From NCBI GenBank assembly GCA_004764695.1, contig SMSO01000033.1, forward strand, positions 1,999,001 through 2,063,000: a stretch of 64,000 nt of DNA. The letters run 5' to 3'. This DNA is from Schizochytrium sp. TIO01. Lineage: Eukaryota; Sar; Bigyra; Thraustochytrida; Thraustochytriidae. The notes below the pieces were generated by a model. The model saw only the letters and a program-made list of their open reading frames with translations. It made no database searches and was not told the DNA's origin. A program made the translations under genes and the position numbers. Shown one piece after another: positions 48,610 to 58,723 of this stretch. The stretch's first letter is position 1, and the number at the start of each line of letters is the position of its first letter.

Positions 48610-50187
48610 TTATCTCACACTGAGGTAGCGGTCCCTGGGCTCCTTTGAATCAATGCGCATAGCTGCTTGTACTTCTTCAGGATCAATAGTTCCATTCTTA
48701 TCAAGATCAAAGGTTTGCCAAATAATGTGCAAATCTTCATCAGATATGTTGACACCAGCAATTTTTTGTAGCATCGCTTTGAGTTCCGTTTGAGAAAGGC
48801 TCCTCATTCCGTGGCGGCGCCTAGAGCGCGCTACACTGAGGATTTGCTGAATCTCCTCGAGATGAATAAAAATTGAGTCGAGGTTTCCGCCTGACTGAGC
48901 AGCAGGAACGTGCCGGTGCAAAAGAAGATAAAGTGCACAAACAGAGAATGAAGAGAAACCGATCAGCCAGTAAAAAGCAGTGGGGTGGCTCTCTAAATGA
49001 TTAATTAAGTTGGCACCAAACACACCTGATATGGTAGTGCCAAGCGATAATGCGCATGATGCGATTGCAATCTGAACACTAACTCGAAGCATATTATTAC
49101 GGTAGGTATCAAGCTTTAACTCAATGATGCTTTGTGTCGATTCTACACGTTTTCGAAGATAGTATGCTTCCTGGGATATATCAATCAGCTGTGAGCAATA
49201 ATGCTCTAATAGTAGCTCGACAGTTTGGTGGCGGTCTCTAGAAGGAAGCATACCATGATTCTCATATGTCTCGCTCAGTAGCATTGCAAGCATATCATCC
49301 TCATTGTGCAATACTTCCGTGAGCACGTTTCGAGTGAGCGTGGTTTCGATTTCAAATTGGGACAGTGTGTCCTTCATGGGCAAAAGTTGGTGCAGGACCT
49401 CTGGATCCACTGGTCTTGAGCTCAAGTTATGTAGAACGCTCTTTACTAACGGGGACAGTAGACGCGTACGGTTATGATACGTACTGCAGAGATGGCTCAA
49501 AACGCCTTCGAGCGCACGCAGCTCAAATGGAAGGGGGACATCAGAAGATGTATAGCTTTGGTCTGTCGGAAAGGTATCCTGCCAATCCACTGATTGTGCG
49601 GACGAGCCAAGAGATATATATGTGGGGTACGGAGCACGTTCTCCCTTCAGAAACTGAGCTAGCTTCCCGGCAAATCGCTGGATTTTGGGTTGCTCAGGAT
49701 GCAAAAGGTATACAGAGTCACGGCAGATAACAGCACGCACATGAGCAAGGCTCAAAACGATTGATTCTGGACGTACCATGAGAATTGGACGATGTCGGCG
49801 ATGGTATCCAGAGTCAAGATGGATCAAGTCACGCGCATTTAGCTTTGTAGCCTGAAGCAATGATGTTTTTGACATTAGTTGCCTGGAATAGTCTCCATTC
49901 TGGGCGTATACAAACACGTGAAAATCTTCTTTGCCAATTGAACGTTCTCGCGCTCCTGGTGGCGGGTCTATCAGAATTCCTGTAGATCTATTATTGGAGA
50001 ACGAGGAGGCTCGCTGTAACGTGGCCAAACCGCTTTTCAGGTTTAATCCCCTTAATGGGTCAGCCTGCCGGCATTCCGTCGAGGCTTTCGAGCAAGGTCG
50101 CAAGACTCCTGGTAAACTTCGTGTCAACCCCTGGTATGCTTGGGATGCCAGGGTGCCGCACCGGCCCCAGCCGAGCGACCCAAGCAT
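48610..50187 (-). CDS. MRS2: MRS2-family mitochondrial magnesium transporter fused to a C-terminal EF-hand
   Basis: 525 residues from the ATG at 50187 (an upstream GTG would add four). The first 60 residues are Arg/Ser/Leu-rich with few acids, as in a mitochondrial presequence. The MRS2/CorA N-domain follows (SIVLSLAHVRAVICRDSVYLL; LPFELRALEGVLSHL; a long helix with YYLRKRVESTQSIIELKLD). Two membrane segments lie at about 371-391 and 402-425. The signature after the first is G391-A392-N393 (FGANL) where family members have GMN. The C-terminal part (about 455-525) adds an EF-hand pair-like module; its second loop D494-E505 (DLDKNGTIDPEE) is canonical. In MRS2 both termini face the matrix, so the EF-hand could sense matrix calcium (inference). 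MRS2 proteins normally end soon after the second helix. Confidence 0.87.
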   Translation of the reverse strand: MLGSLGWGRCGTLASQAYQGLTRSLPGVLRPCSKASTECRQADPLRGLNLKSGLATLQRASSFSNNRSTGILIDPPPGARERSIGKEDFHVFVYAQNGDYSRQLMSKTSLLQATKLNARDLIHLDSGYHRRHRPILMVRPESIVLSLAHVRAVICRDSVYLLHPEQPKIQRFAGKLAQFLKGERAPYPTYISLGSSAQSVDWQDTFPTDQSYTSSDVPLPFELRALEGVLSHLCSTYHNRTRLLSPLVKSVLHNLSSRPVDPEVLHQLLPMKDTLSQFEIETTLTRNVLTEVLHNEDDMLAMLLSETYENHGMLPSRDRHQTVELLLEHYCSQLIDISQEAYYLRKRVESTQSIIELKLDTYRNNMLRVSVQIAIASCALSLGTTISGVFGANLINHLESHPTAFYWLIGFSSFSVCALYLLLHRHVPAAQSGGNLDSIFIHLEEIQQILSVARSRRRHGMRSLSQTELKAMLQKIAGVNISDEDLHIIWQTFDLDKNGTIDPEEVQAAMRIDSKEPRDRYLSVR

Positions 50188-50830
50188 GGCAGAGCCCACG
50201 TGATATTTAGATGAACTTCTGTTCTACTGCTATTTTGAGCGAAGCACAACGCAAGCTAGTTGACTTGATTGATTTCATCTCTCTAGTAGGTAGGTAAGTG
50301 CTCTGGTAGTACCTAACTATTGTTGAGGGAGCTGCCAAAAAGTAAAAAACCAAGGGAGAAAGTTGCTGAAAACTCTTGTATACACAACAGACAATGGATC
50401 TAAGACCATACTTTGAGGGGGTTTGGTGTTGCTATGGTTAGAGGTGGGCGTAAACTTACTATAGATGGCTTTGGAAAGGGTGATAGAACAAGCCATTTTG
50501 GAGAGCTTCAACGAAGAGAACAAAATGCTAAATATAATTCTTTAAGCAAGCCCTTTCTGACCCAGACATGGATAAGAATGAGGAAGATATTTCTGCAGGA
50601 GCTGCAGTTAGACATTTAACTGCGCAAATTCTTGCATCAATAGCGATAATTGGTCTCTGGAAATCGTTCGAAGCAAACGTTTACGCAAGGATTATTCGCA
50701 CTACCATATCAAGAGACCGACCATGCCCCAGTTGAATAGAAGTCTTTTCCCTTAACATTGCACCTGAAAGGGTCGTCAAGATATGCTGGATGGATCAACA
50801 GTTAATGAGCAAACAAATATGTGAGGAGCC
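50188..50830. other. Intergenic region
   Basis: Spacer between two minus-strand genes, with a TAGGTAGGTA word at 50287-50296. Short frames at 50317-50523 and 50413-50619 show no domain. Confidence 0.55.
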
Positions 50831-51238
50831 TTATTTAGAAAGTTTCTCAAGGTCCTTATCAAAATTTTTGAAAATAGAATCCACTTTCTTGAGAGCGTCG
50901 TGACGCGCTTTACGCTGCATAGCTTGAATGTGTTTTTTGGCTTGTTCCAAATCATGGCGTGTGGTAGCCATGGATGTCTTCATTCGTTCAATCTTGTCTT
51001 CGAGTTGGCGGCGGTCAGGCTCGTGTGAACCCTCTGCATCCTTGCGGGCCTTCAAAAGCACCAACGAGATGTTATCCAGGTCAGCATGGCAGCTGTTTGC
51101 CTTGTCTCGTAGCCGGGTAAAGAGCCCTTCGTCACTACTCTCATCCTCATCACTGCTAGGAAGGCTGAGATCATCCTCCCATACATGGACAGAACCAGAA
51201 ATTCCATGGTTGCTTCCTTCAAGTTGTTCATGAAGCAT
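50831..51238 (-). CDS. Small acidic/coiled-coil protein
   Basis: 135 residues, not recognised. An acidic/Ser stretch (LSLPSSDEDESSDEGLF, about 25-41) is followed by a continuous heptad-rich helix to the C-terminus (about 60-135; DRRQLEDKIERMKTSM; KKVDSIFKNFDKDLEKL). Strong coding character (no Pro or Cys clusters in the helix, ATG at 51238, TAA end) supports a real gene. It could be a coiled-coil subunit of a larger complex. No function is assigned. Confidence 0.7.
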   Translation of the reverse strand: MLHEQLEGSNHGISGSVHVWEDDLSLPSSDEDESSDEGLFTRLRDKANSCHADLDNISLVLLKARKDAEGSHEPDRRQLEDKIERMKTSMATTRHDLEQAKKHIQAMQRKARHDALKKVDSIFKNFDKDLEKLSK

Positions 51239-51778
51239 ATTACGATGAGACAGATGTGCTCGTATTCAAGGCTTCTTGATGATTCCTGGCAACGAAAAGG
51301 GAAGCAACGAGATGGCTAGCAGCAAATGGCAGCGAATCGATAGTTTGCGATTTGAATTCCCCAGGCAGTTCGAGCGAATTTGAATTCGAATTTGAATTCG
51401 AATTTTAAAACTAGGATTACGAATGGCAACAAAATGGTACGCATATATTGAATAGAGATGATACTTATCTAATTAAAGTTCTAAGGGAGAAGAGAAAAAG
51501 AAGAGAAAGAAGAGTCATCCACAGGGTAATGGTTAAGCAGGTATTAGATTAGATATTCAAGGGAGAATTGATACTTTTTTTACACACAAGCAAGTGCGTA
51601 ATATCGCAAGTCGCAAGGGCAGATGATGACCATAATTTGCTGCTGTCTAGCCTAGACCTTATTTTTGTTAGCAGACAAATTGGCTATGGGGCTTATTGAT
51701 GTCTTCCGCATGGTGCAGCCTGAAATATAATTTAAGGGATGCCAACGTCTACATGAGTTCTAATGACTAGCTCTTAAA
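51239..51778. other. Intergenic region with palindromic GAATTTGAATTC repeats
   Basis: Spacer between two minus-strand genes. At 51376-51406 it holds two and a half head-to-tail copies of the self-complementary word GAATTTGAATTC, about 140 bp upstream of the small coiled-coil gene. Confidence 0.6.
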
Positions 51779-54028
51779 TCAATTCTCCTCAGTCTTTTGG
51801 GATTCTACGACCTTGGGGGTCATCGCAGGGGCATTAATTACTGCCTCACGATCAGTTGCAGTCTTCATGAGCTCACGAAGGCCCATTGTGGCATAGCACG
51901 AGGTTCCAAGATCGAATCGCAAAACTAAAGCAGCATTCGAGGCATCGAGAGGGGCATTAGCTTCGCTGAAACGAACCTCGGGGTCAGGTTCACCTTGCAG
52001 ACGCTCCAAGTCAGTTTGCAAGAAGTCTGCGTTGGCGTCGCCGTCGGTGTAATACAACCAGCGATGCGTCACGTTACTTGGCTTAACAAGCATATGGCGG
52101 AAGGTACCTTGCGGTGCGACCTTGCCAGCCTCAGTTCGCATCACGTCTAAGTAAACCCCATCAGCGGCCATGATGGTATCGATTGCTTCCTTGCCTGCTT
52201 CATGCGCAGGAAAAAGGGTTGTTTTGGTTCCTGGTACAGGGAGAACGACATCTTCCATGGACCACTTTCCAGCTTCAACATCCTCTTTGGTGGCAACTTG
52301 AATACTAGCTTCATCATACTTCATGCCCGGGCCTTGCTTAAGGACAAGGTCACCCTCAACAACCTTGGTTGCGCCATAGCTTTCTACGCGTTTTGTAACA
52401 AGCTTGTTAAATACATAAGCTTGGTAAGCGTGAATGTAAAGTTGTCGGAGGTGATGGGGAATGCGAGAAAACGCACCCTGAAGTGTACGGTTATCAAGAG
52501 CCTCCAAAGGCATAGGATCACTAATTTTGCGCTTCTGGCGATCCTTATCTATGTGCTGCACGATGGAGCGAATGGCCCCAGTGCTACCTCGAGAGTTCAA
52601 AAGAATTTTACTCGCCTGGCAAGTCTCGGTAAATGTTTTTGCTGCTGCCTCAAAAGTATCGCCATTTCCGGAGGGCTCAAAGAGTAATTTAACGGCTGTC
52701 TTAAAATCGCCTCGAAGGACACACGCACCTATAGAGTGAGTCGATGTAGAGTACGTACCAAAGCGCTGCATACCAAAATAGTTGAGAAAGCCGTGCTCGG
52801 CCCAAAGTCGGATATTCTCCTCGATAGCAAGCCTTGCTTCAACTGAATCACCCGTTGTACCTCGACCAGGAACTGCATCAGACTCTGCAAGCTTTACATT
52901 GCGCATTGTGATTTCAAAGCGGTTTCCGAGCTGGTCACCAAGAGCAAGAGGTTTGTCTGTAAATTCGAAGTCCCCTACTGCGACAACGTAGTTAGAGTTG
53001 CGTCCCCGTGTGGGAGTTTTTACAGCTTGGACAACGGCATCAGGCTTTCTGCGACAAACGGTCATCTTTTGCACTGTCACACCACGTTTATCTTTGTTAC
53101 CCGCAAAACCAATGTTAGCGGAGGGAATGCCCAAGTGGAAAGACAAGTGTGCAACAAGAGCACCTGCTTCCATGTTCTCCTTATAGAGCGTGAAAGAGGC
53201 ATAAGGGGGCTTATTCGCAGGCCATCTGTCAATCACACGCGGTCGCTTTTGTTTAGCATCTCCACGAAGATCACCACGAGCCACTCGCTTTCCAGTGTTT
53301 CGTTCGTTGCTAGCACTTACAGCAGCATCAGCGCGAATGATCCGAATAGTACTTAAAGGGGTGTTCTTTTCGTGCGTTTCTGACTTTTGGCTTACAGTGT
53401 CAGAGATGAAGTCAGGACCAAAATACTGACGCACGCACTGGTGGACCTCCTTTCGTTTCTGCTTGTCATCAATCACTGGAAGGCACACAAACGGCTCATT
53501 GTCGCCTGATTCAGCACTGGAAGTCTCAGCACCTATATTCTCAGCCTTGATAAGTTTTTCAACCTTTTCGCGCACCTCGCGATTTGTGAGGGCCTCAAGC
53601 GCATCAAGTCCTTTGGGAATTTTGTCTTGTTCTTGGACTTCTTCAGCTTCTTCTTCCTCCTCCATCGAGGTACTGTTCTGCGAAGTCAAATATGTTGCTT
53701 CTCCATTGAGGCCAATCTCACGCACAATGAAATCCCGAAACCGCTGCTTGATTGTGCCCTGAAAGCCAGGACGATTGGGGCAAACGAAGCAGGTGATACC
53801 AACTGCACCCTCCGTTGCTGCGCCTTGCTGTTTTCCCGCGCCGTGTGCTGGAGATTCAGTTGTCTCGGTTTTCTTGGTTTCCACAGCAGGTTCTACTGAT
53901 TTTGAAGATTCCGGTGCCTGTTTATCCGCACCTTTAGCTTCCTCCATGTGTGCGTCAGGCCCGATTTCTTGAGGCTGATCTTGGTCTTCTTCGGGCTTGC
54001 CAGCCTTCTGTACCTCGTGCTCACTCAT
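51779..54028 (-). CDS. PUS7: tRNA/mRNA pseudouridine synthase PUS7 (TruD family)
   Basis: 749 residues. PUS7 isomerises uridine to pseudouridine, at U13 of tRNAs and at other RNA sites, without a guide RNA. The first 80 residues are acidic/Lys-rich and disordered. The first conserved block is GITCFVCPNRPGFQG then RFRDFIVREI (about 80-110). The TruD catalytic motif is GFAGNKDKRGVTVQ with the nucleophilic Asp at D313. It is followed by the GNRFEITMRNV strand (about 371-381) and NYFGMQRFG (about 420), and the HAYQAYVFN segment near 530. Length (650-750) and motif order fit eukaryotic PUS7. An acidic insert lies at about 120-180. ATG at 54028, TGA end. Confidence 0.95.
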   Translation of the reverse strand: MSEHEVQKAGKPEEDQDQPQEIGPDAHMEEAKGADKQAPESSKSVEPAVETKKTETTESPAHGAGKQQGAATEGAVGITCFVCPNRPGFQGTIKQRFRDFIVREIGLNGEATYLTSQNSTSMEEEEEAEEVQEQDKIPKGLDALEALTNREVREKVEKLIKAENIGAETSSAESGDNEPFVCLPVIDDKQKRKEVHQCVRQYFGPDFISDTVSQKSETHEKNTPLSTIRIIRADAAVSASNERNTGKRVARGDLRGDAKQKRPRVIDRWPANKPPYASFTLYKENMEAGALVAHLSFHLGIPSANIGFAGNKDKRGVTVQKMTVCRRKPDAVVQAVKTPTRGRNSNYVVAVGDFEFTDKPLALGDQLGNRFEITMRNVKLAESDAVPGRGTTGDSVEARLAIEENIRLWAEHGFLNYFGMQRFGTYSTSTHSIGACVLRGDFKTAVKLLFEPSGNGDTFEAAAKTFTETCQASKILLNSRGSTGAIRSIVQHIDKDRQKRKISDPMPLEALDNRTLQGAFSRIPHHLRQLYIHAYQAYVFNKLVTKRVESYGATKVVEGDLVLKQGPGMKYDEASIQVATKEDVEAGKWSMEDVVLPVPGTKTTLFPAHEAGKEAIDTIMAADGVYLDVMRTEAGKVAPQGTFRHMLVKPSNVTHRWLYYTDGDANADFLQTDLERLQGEPDPEVRFSEANAPLDASNAALVLRFDLGTSCYATMGLRELMKTATDREAVINAPAMTPKVVESQKTEEN

Positions 54029-55910
54029 TGTTGGAATTCACAGAAGCAGGATCCACCAACCAAGAGTATAGCTGATTCAAAGAATAACTTGACAATGATG
54101 TTAGGCAATCAACGAGCAATGAATGAGCCTTGCAAGCTCGTTCACCTCCGCGTTGAAGCCAAAAAAGGCACTTTGTATCTGCCTTCGTATCTAGCTTGGC
54201 TTGCCTCTTTCTACGTACCCTACCGCCAGATCTCCCTTTACAATTACCACTAGGCCTGGAATACTTTAGGTGATGTTTACTAATACTAGTTGATAGGATG
54301 TTTTTTTCGCTGTCTGTGCCAGTGATTTTAAATGTCGAGGGACTTTTTAACACCATACTACTGCCATGGTATGGTACAAGAGTGAGATGATTCGCATGGG
54401 ACCGAAAAGGAACTCTTGTGTTTCTGGTCTATCCACCTAAGCTATGCACAAGTACAAATTCCACCTGCATATGTACCTAGCCAGCCTTAGATATGTTTAT
54501 CGGTCATGATACTGATTGAAGAAACGAAAATGTAAAATCAAATTCGTAAAATAGAGAAGCGCCATGTCATACCCATTTACGATTAAAGAAAAAAGAAGCA
54601 AGAGAAGCAAAAAAACTAAGATATGCTCGACTGATTTTTTTCATTATTTAAACAAGGATTCCCCTCTCTATCTTTTGTGGTCTTGGCCTTGCCTGTTTCT
54701 GCAAGCTAATGTTGGGTCCGGTGTGCTTTGTAACTAGTAACTTCAACACACAGATCCCTGGAATTGTCATGTGAATTGCTTTCTGTCGAGGTGCGGCTTG
54801 CAAGACGTCTTTTGCCATTCTTGCGTTTTCTTCAAAGCAATCTGTGCATTAAATTTAGCCCGCACCAACCAATTCGTATTATTATATGAAGCTAGGATGT
54901 AGTAGGAGGTATTAACACTAAATACTAAATGCGCTGACTTTTATAAAAAGAAGAGGTTGAAAGAAGAAAGGCTTCAGAGGCCAAATGAAGAAACATAAGA
55001 ATGCCATTTGGCTGCAGGCACCTAAAACTCTCGTTTCAACATCTCACAAGAATCAAAGCCCCGAGATCCCCTCGTGTCACACCCTCTTAGGTTTTGCTAA
55101 TTCAATTATCCTCATTGTTATGAAAACAAACTTAACGAGAAGAACTTCAGTAGACTGTGCGTCATCCATTGATTTTGCCCACTCATTGTTTGCAATCAAT
55201 GATTAAGTTTAAACAATATTTCTCAAAGACAATAGATGGGAAGTTAGCACAGAGAACCAAAGTACCTGCGCTATGATTCGATTGACGCTTCTTCGCCAGG
55301 TCCTTCAAGTTATTGATTCGATTTCTACCAAGGTCTCATGCTTCTCCATTCTATTTTAGCAGTAGACCTGTATTTCTAACTTATTTCTAGGTACCTAGTG
55401 GGTATTAAATCAAAAAGAAAGTTACTCCGTTATGACAGGAAGCGAGTAAGTAAGAGGAAAAGAAAGAAGCCAATACTATTAGTGAGAAGAAAAGCAAGGG
55501 AAAGTGAGGGTGCATGCCGACCACCCAAGAACCATAGGCTGCGGACTTCTCAGGTCACTTTTTAGTTTGTCCGTGTCTGGCTGTTTCTCATTCGTCTTTA
55601 AAAATAATTAATTGGTCAATCAGTTGATTGATTGGGTAATCAATTAGGTTTTTCTTGTCATGCTCTTCCTCTGCTCATTGAAGAGCTCCTGGACCTCTAG
55701 ACTTTGTCGGTGAAGGAGCAAGATCTCCGTCTCTACGCTGTAGCACAGGTTTCTTTTATTTGTTTTTCGGTTTCTCTGTTTCTCTGTTTCTCTCTGTTTC
55801 TCTCTGTTTCTTTTCTTCTTTACAATTTTCACTTCGTTAGATCCACCAATTGCGCTGCTTTTACTTTTGTCTGGCAGGTGCTTGCTACCTTCGACAAACT
55901 CCGATTGAAG
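54029..55910. other. Divergent intergenic region
   Basis: 1.9 kb between the PUS7 and DEAD-box starts. The left part is AT-rich with no supported frame. The right end (about 55769-55812) is a CTGTTTCT pyrimidine repeat followed by CTGGCAG at 55876, so a 5' UTR intron ending there is possible for the helicase gene (weak). Confidence 0.55.
55769..55812 (+). repeat. CTGTTTCT pyrimidine-rich short repeat
   Basis: About five units of CTCTGTTT/CTGTTTCT, 100-140 bp before the DEAD-box ATG. It resembles an extended polypyrimidine tract. Confidence 0.7.
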
Positions 55911-58229
55911 ATGCTGCGCTCCACGATGAAGAGACTCGCAGCGGGCGGCGTTCCCCAACGCCTGGCCCAGAACTGGCAACAGACCCGCTCTGCCCTACTT
56001 GTGCAGAAGCATACGCCAGTGCTCGTGAACTTGAGAACCAAGTCCACTGCCGCAGAACCGAAGACCACGCCACTCTCCGACGAGAAGGACGGCAAGCCTA
56101 AGTACCTTGCACTCGAGGACTTTGACGACATCTTTGACGATGAGCCCGACAACTTCAAGTCCTCTTCTTCCCGTAAGAACACCAAGAGCGTCGATAATTT
56201 CGACAACATTGACAATGACAATAAAACCAGCAGAAACTTCAATTCTCGTTTTGGCATTGTGAATCACGATGAGAGCAGCACTCCTGCCATGAATTCTGAC
56301 CGCACGAGCCTTGAAATGGTCAAGGAGTCCGCTGTTAAGGGGGAGGGCGAAGACGACAGCTTAGACGCTTTCGGATTGCACCCTGTTCTCAAGAACGCTC
56401 TCCAGAGAAACGGCATCAATAAGTTCTTCCCTGTTCAGATGCGTACGTTTGAGGCTGCCAGTCGTGGCGAGGACATGATTGTGCGCTCTCGGACTGGGTC
56501 TGGCAAGACTCTTGCCTTTAGCCTTCCTGTGATTAACAGTCTCTTGAACTTGCGCGACGAGGGCGGTCTCTCTCGCAGGCCGGCGGGCAAACCTAAGGTG
56601 CTGATCATGGCTCCTACCCGCGAGCTTGCAAAGCAGGTGCAAAGTGAGTTCGAGAAGTTTGCGCCTGGTATTACATGTGTTTCAGTATACGGTGGCGCAG
56701 ATATCGGTCCTCAGATCGCGCAGCTGCGCAAGCCGGTAGACGTTGTGATTGGCACTCCTGGCCGCATCTACGACCACATCAATAGTGGACGTCTCGACCT
56801 GAGCGACATCTCCTATGCTGTGCTGGATGAGGCTGACGAGATGCTCAAGGTTGGCTTCAAGGACCAAATCGATGAGATCTACAGCTTCATGCCGGCCAAA
56901 ACGGAGCGTCAGAACTTGCTGTTCTCTGCGACCGTGGCGCCTGAGATCCGCGCCGTGGCTCATAAGCACCTGCATCAAGGCAAACTCATTGATCTTGTTG
57001 GCGAGGACAACGCCAAAATCCCTGACTCAATCGAAATGATCTCGATGCAAGTCGAGGGCCGGAATCGCACCAGCGCCATTGCCTCGATTCTTTCCTCGCA
57101 CTGCTCCGGTGAGGAGCCGAAGCGCGCTCTTGTCTTTTGTGCAACGAAAGCCATGTGTAACGAGGTTGCTCTTTCCGCTGAGATCGGTGATGTTGGCGTC
57201 AAGTGTGCAGCCATGCACGGCGACCTCTCACAGAGTATGCGTGAAGCTACGTTGCAGTCCTTCCGCGAAGGCCGCATCCAGTGCATGGTGGCTACAGATG
57301 TTGCTGCTCGTGGCCTCGATATCCCGCAGGTCGACCTTGTGATCCACTACACAATCCCGCAGGAGAGGGACTCCTTCGTCCATCGCACAGGCCGGACGGG
57401 TCGTGCAGGCCGCGCAGGTCGCAATATTGTCATTTTCTCCGACAGGGACTCAAGGGAGCTGTTCGACCTTCAGCGCCAAATGGGTATCAAGTTTGAGCGC
57501 CACGCAGTGCCAGGTTCTCATGCCTCCGCGGAGAACGCCGCCGGCGAGATGGAATCTCGCCTCCAGACACTGCCGCGCCACCAGGTCGTCTCCTATACGC
57601 CGCTCGCTCGCCGCTTGCTTAACGGCGTCGCAGATTCGAACGGGGAGGTGTCTCGCGATGACTTCTCGGCCCTTTTGGCCAAGGCACTCGCACTCGGCGC
57701 TACGAACGCTGCCACCACGGACTTCTCAGTCATTACCGGACACGCAGGCCAATTGACACTCAAGTTCGAAGGATCCGCGTACGTAGGAGCTGCAGGAAAC
57801 TCGTCATCGAAACCAAACTTCCAGAGGCTTAGACGCACCATGGAGGACCTCATTCAAAACGAACTCGCCGAGAACGGAGATGTCTCAGTCTTCAACCGCA
57901 CCTCGATTGTGACTGCAATCGCTCTTGCTAAGGATCGCAGCGCTGTCTTTGTCGATGTGGCCCGCGAGGTTTCCAGTTTCCTCCTCGCACACCCGGATTG
58001 CTCACTCGTGGAGGGAGCTGTTCCGACGATGCTTCTTGGAGACCGCCGCCCGAACGCGGCATTTAAGAAGGATAGCAACCGTAGATCACAGCGCCAAGAG
58101 GGAAACCGAAACCCAGTCTTTGGACGCAAGGCAAACCGCGGCGGGTTCGACGACTCTAGACGCACTCCGCCTCCGCGGAACTCGCGTGGTAAAAACAACC
58201 ATAGAAACTGGGATCGTGAAGACTTTTAA
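55911..58229 (+). CDS. DEAD-box RNA helicase with GUCT domain, probably mitochondrial
   Basis: 772 residues from the ATG at 55911; the frame extends upstream only through a TTG and a pyrimidine repeat. Residues 1-50 form a typical mitochondrial presequence (MLRSTMKRLAAGG; Arg/Ala/Gln, no acids). Acidic/Asn linker at 65-115. Helicase motifs in order: Q motif FFPVQ (about 181), I SRTGSGKT (193-200), Ia PTRELAKQ, Ib TPGR, II DEAD (306-309), III SAT, V TDVAARGLDIP, VI HRTGRTGR (491-498). A GUCT-like domain follows (about 597-700), as in DDX21 and plant PMH/RH3 helicases, then an Arg/Gly/Asn-rich RNA-binding tail (about 725-772). Likely role: ATP-driven remodelling of mitochondrial RNA, such as intron or rRNA folding. 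Its C- and G-ending codon bias is stronger than in neighbouring genes, suggesting high expression. Confidence 0.93.
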   Translation: MLRSTMKRLAAGGVPQRLAQNWQQTRSALLVQKHTPVLVNLRTKSTAAEPKTTPLSDEKDGKPKYLALEDFDDIFDDEPDNFKSSSSRKNTKSVDNFDNIDNDNKTSRNFNSRFGIVNHDESSTPAMNSDRTSLEMVKESAVKGEGEDDSLDAFGLHPVLKNALQRNGINKFFPVQMRTFEAASRGEDMIVRSRTGSGKTLAFSLPVINSLLNLRDEGGLSRRPAGKPKVLIMAPTRELAKQVQSEFEKFAPGITCVSVYGGADIGPQIAQLRKPVDVVIGTPGRIYDHINSGRLDLSDISYAVLDEADEMLKVGFKDQIDEIYSFMPAKTERQNLLFSATVAPEIRAVAHKHLHQGKLIDLVGEDNAKIPDSIEMISMQVEGRNRTSAIASILSSHCSGEEPKRALVFCATKAMCNEVALSAEIGDVGVKCAAMHGDLSQSMREATLQSFREGRIQCMVATDVAARGLDIPQVDLVIHYTIPQERDSFVHRTGRTGRAGRAGRNIVIFSDRDSRELFDLQRQMGIKFERHAVPGSHASAENAAGEMESRLQTLPRHQVVSYTPLARRLLNGVADSNGEVSRDDFSALLAKALALGATNAATTDFSVITGHAGQLTLKFEGSAYVGAAGNSSSKPNFQRLRRTMEDLIQNELAENGDVSVFNRTSIVTAIALAKDRSAVFVDVAREVSSFLLAHPDCSLVEGAVPTMLLGDRRPNAAFKKDSNRRSQRQEGNRNPVFGRKANRGGFDDSRRTPPPRNSRGKNNHRNWDREDF

Positions 58230-58234
58230 AGAGC

Positions 58235-58470
58235 ATGCATACCTGCGTTCATTTGTTAATCGGGTACCGATGTCAGGGTCTCTGTAATTCGAGTTTGGGT
58301 AGCTTTCGCAGGTTGTTCCCATAAAAAATCAATGGCCTCTGCTGCATCAGTGATCACACCATTTGTAGACAGCAATGAGTCGTTTTGCACACTTCTTGAT
58401 TCGACAAATATCTGGAATAATTAATTTGCAACTGTTTGTGCTTGTTAGATAGCTCTTTGAGAGTGTCAAA
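58235..58470 (-). pseudogene. Degenerate duplicate of the 3' end of the HAUS5-like gene
   Basis: The segment aligns with 58707-58938, the last 70 or so codons plus 3' flank of the next gene, at a constant offset of 468 bp through the coding part. Shared words include CTGTAATTCGAG, CAATGGCCTCTGCTGCATC and TGCAACTGTTTGTGCTTG. The copy keeps the frame and the terminal stop (58258-58256), and the C-terminal peptide is still readable (DAAEAID, QPAKA, RITETLTS). It has two in-frame TAA codons at 58423-58421 and 58447-58445, so it cannot be a working exon. It begins only about six bases after the DEAD-box stop. Beyond 58470 similarity fades, though a coiled-coil-like fragment (EELEQLKRKLGDLIW) near 58580-58640 may be more of the same debris. 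Confidence 0.85.
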
Positions 58471-58723
58471 CATCTATTCTTGTGAGAAGAGGCTAAAATG
58501 CTTTTAGCCCGCACCCTTTTTGCTGGCTTGAATAGCTTCTTAAACCTTTCCAGTTTCTGACGATTTTCGCGAAGCTTTTCTCAGCCAAATTAGATCCCCA
58601 AGCTTTCGCTTCAACTGTTCCAATTCTTCTTTAACTTACTACGCAACTTGCGAGCTTAATTAGACATTTCAGTAGGGTGCGATGACTTAAAACTAAAAAT
58701 TGGGATATGCATACATTCTTTCA

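Noticed and set aside
55704-55910. N-terminal extension of the DEAD-box frame
   Set aside because: It begins at TTG and runs through a CTGTTTCT repeat. The ATG at 55911 starts a good mitochondrial presequence, so I used that.
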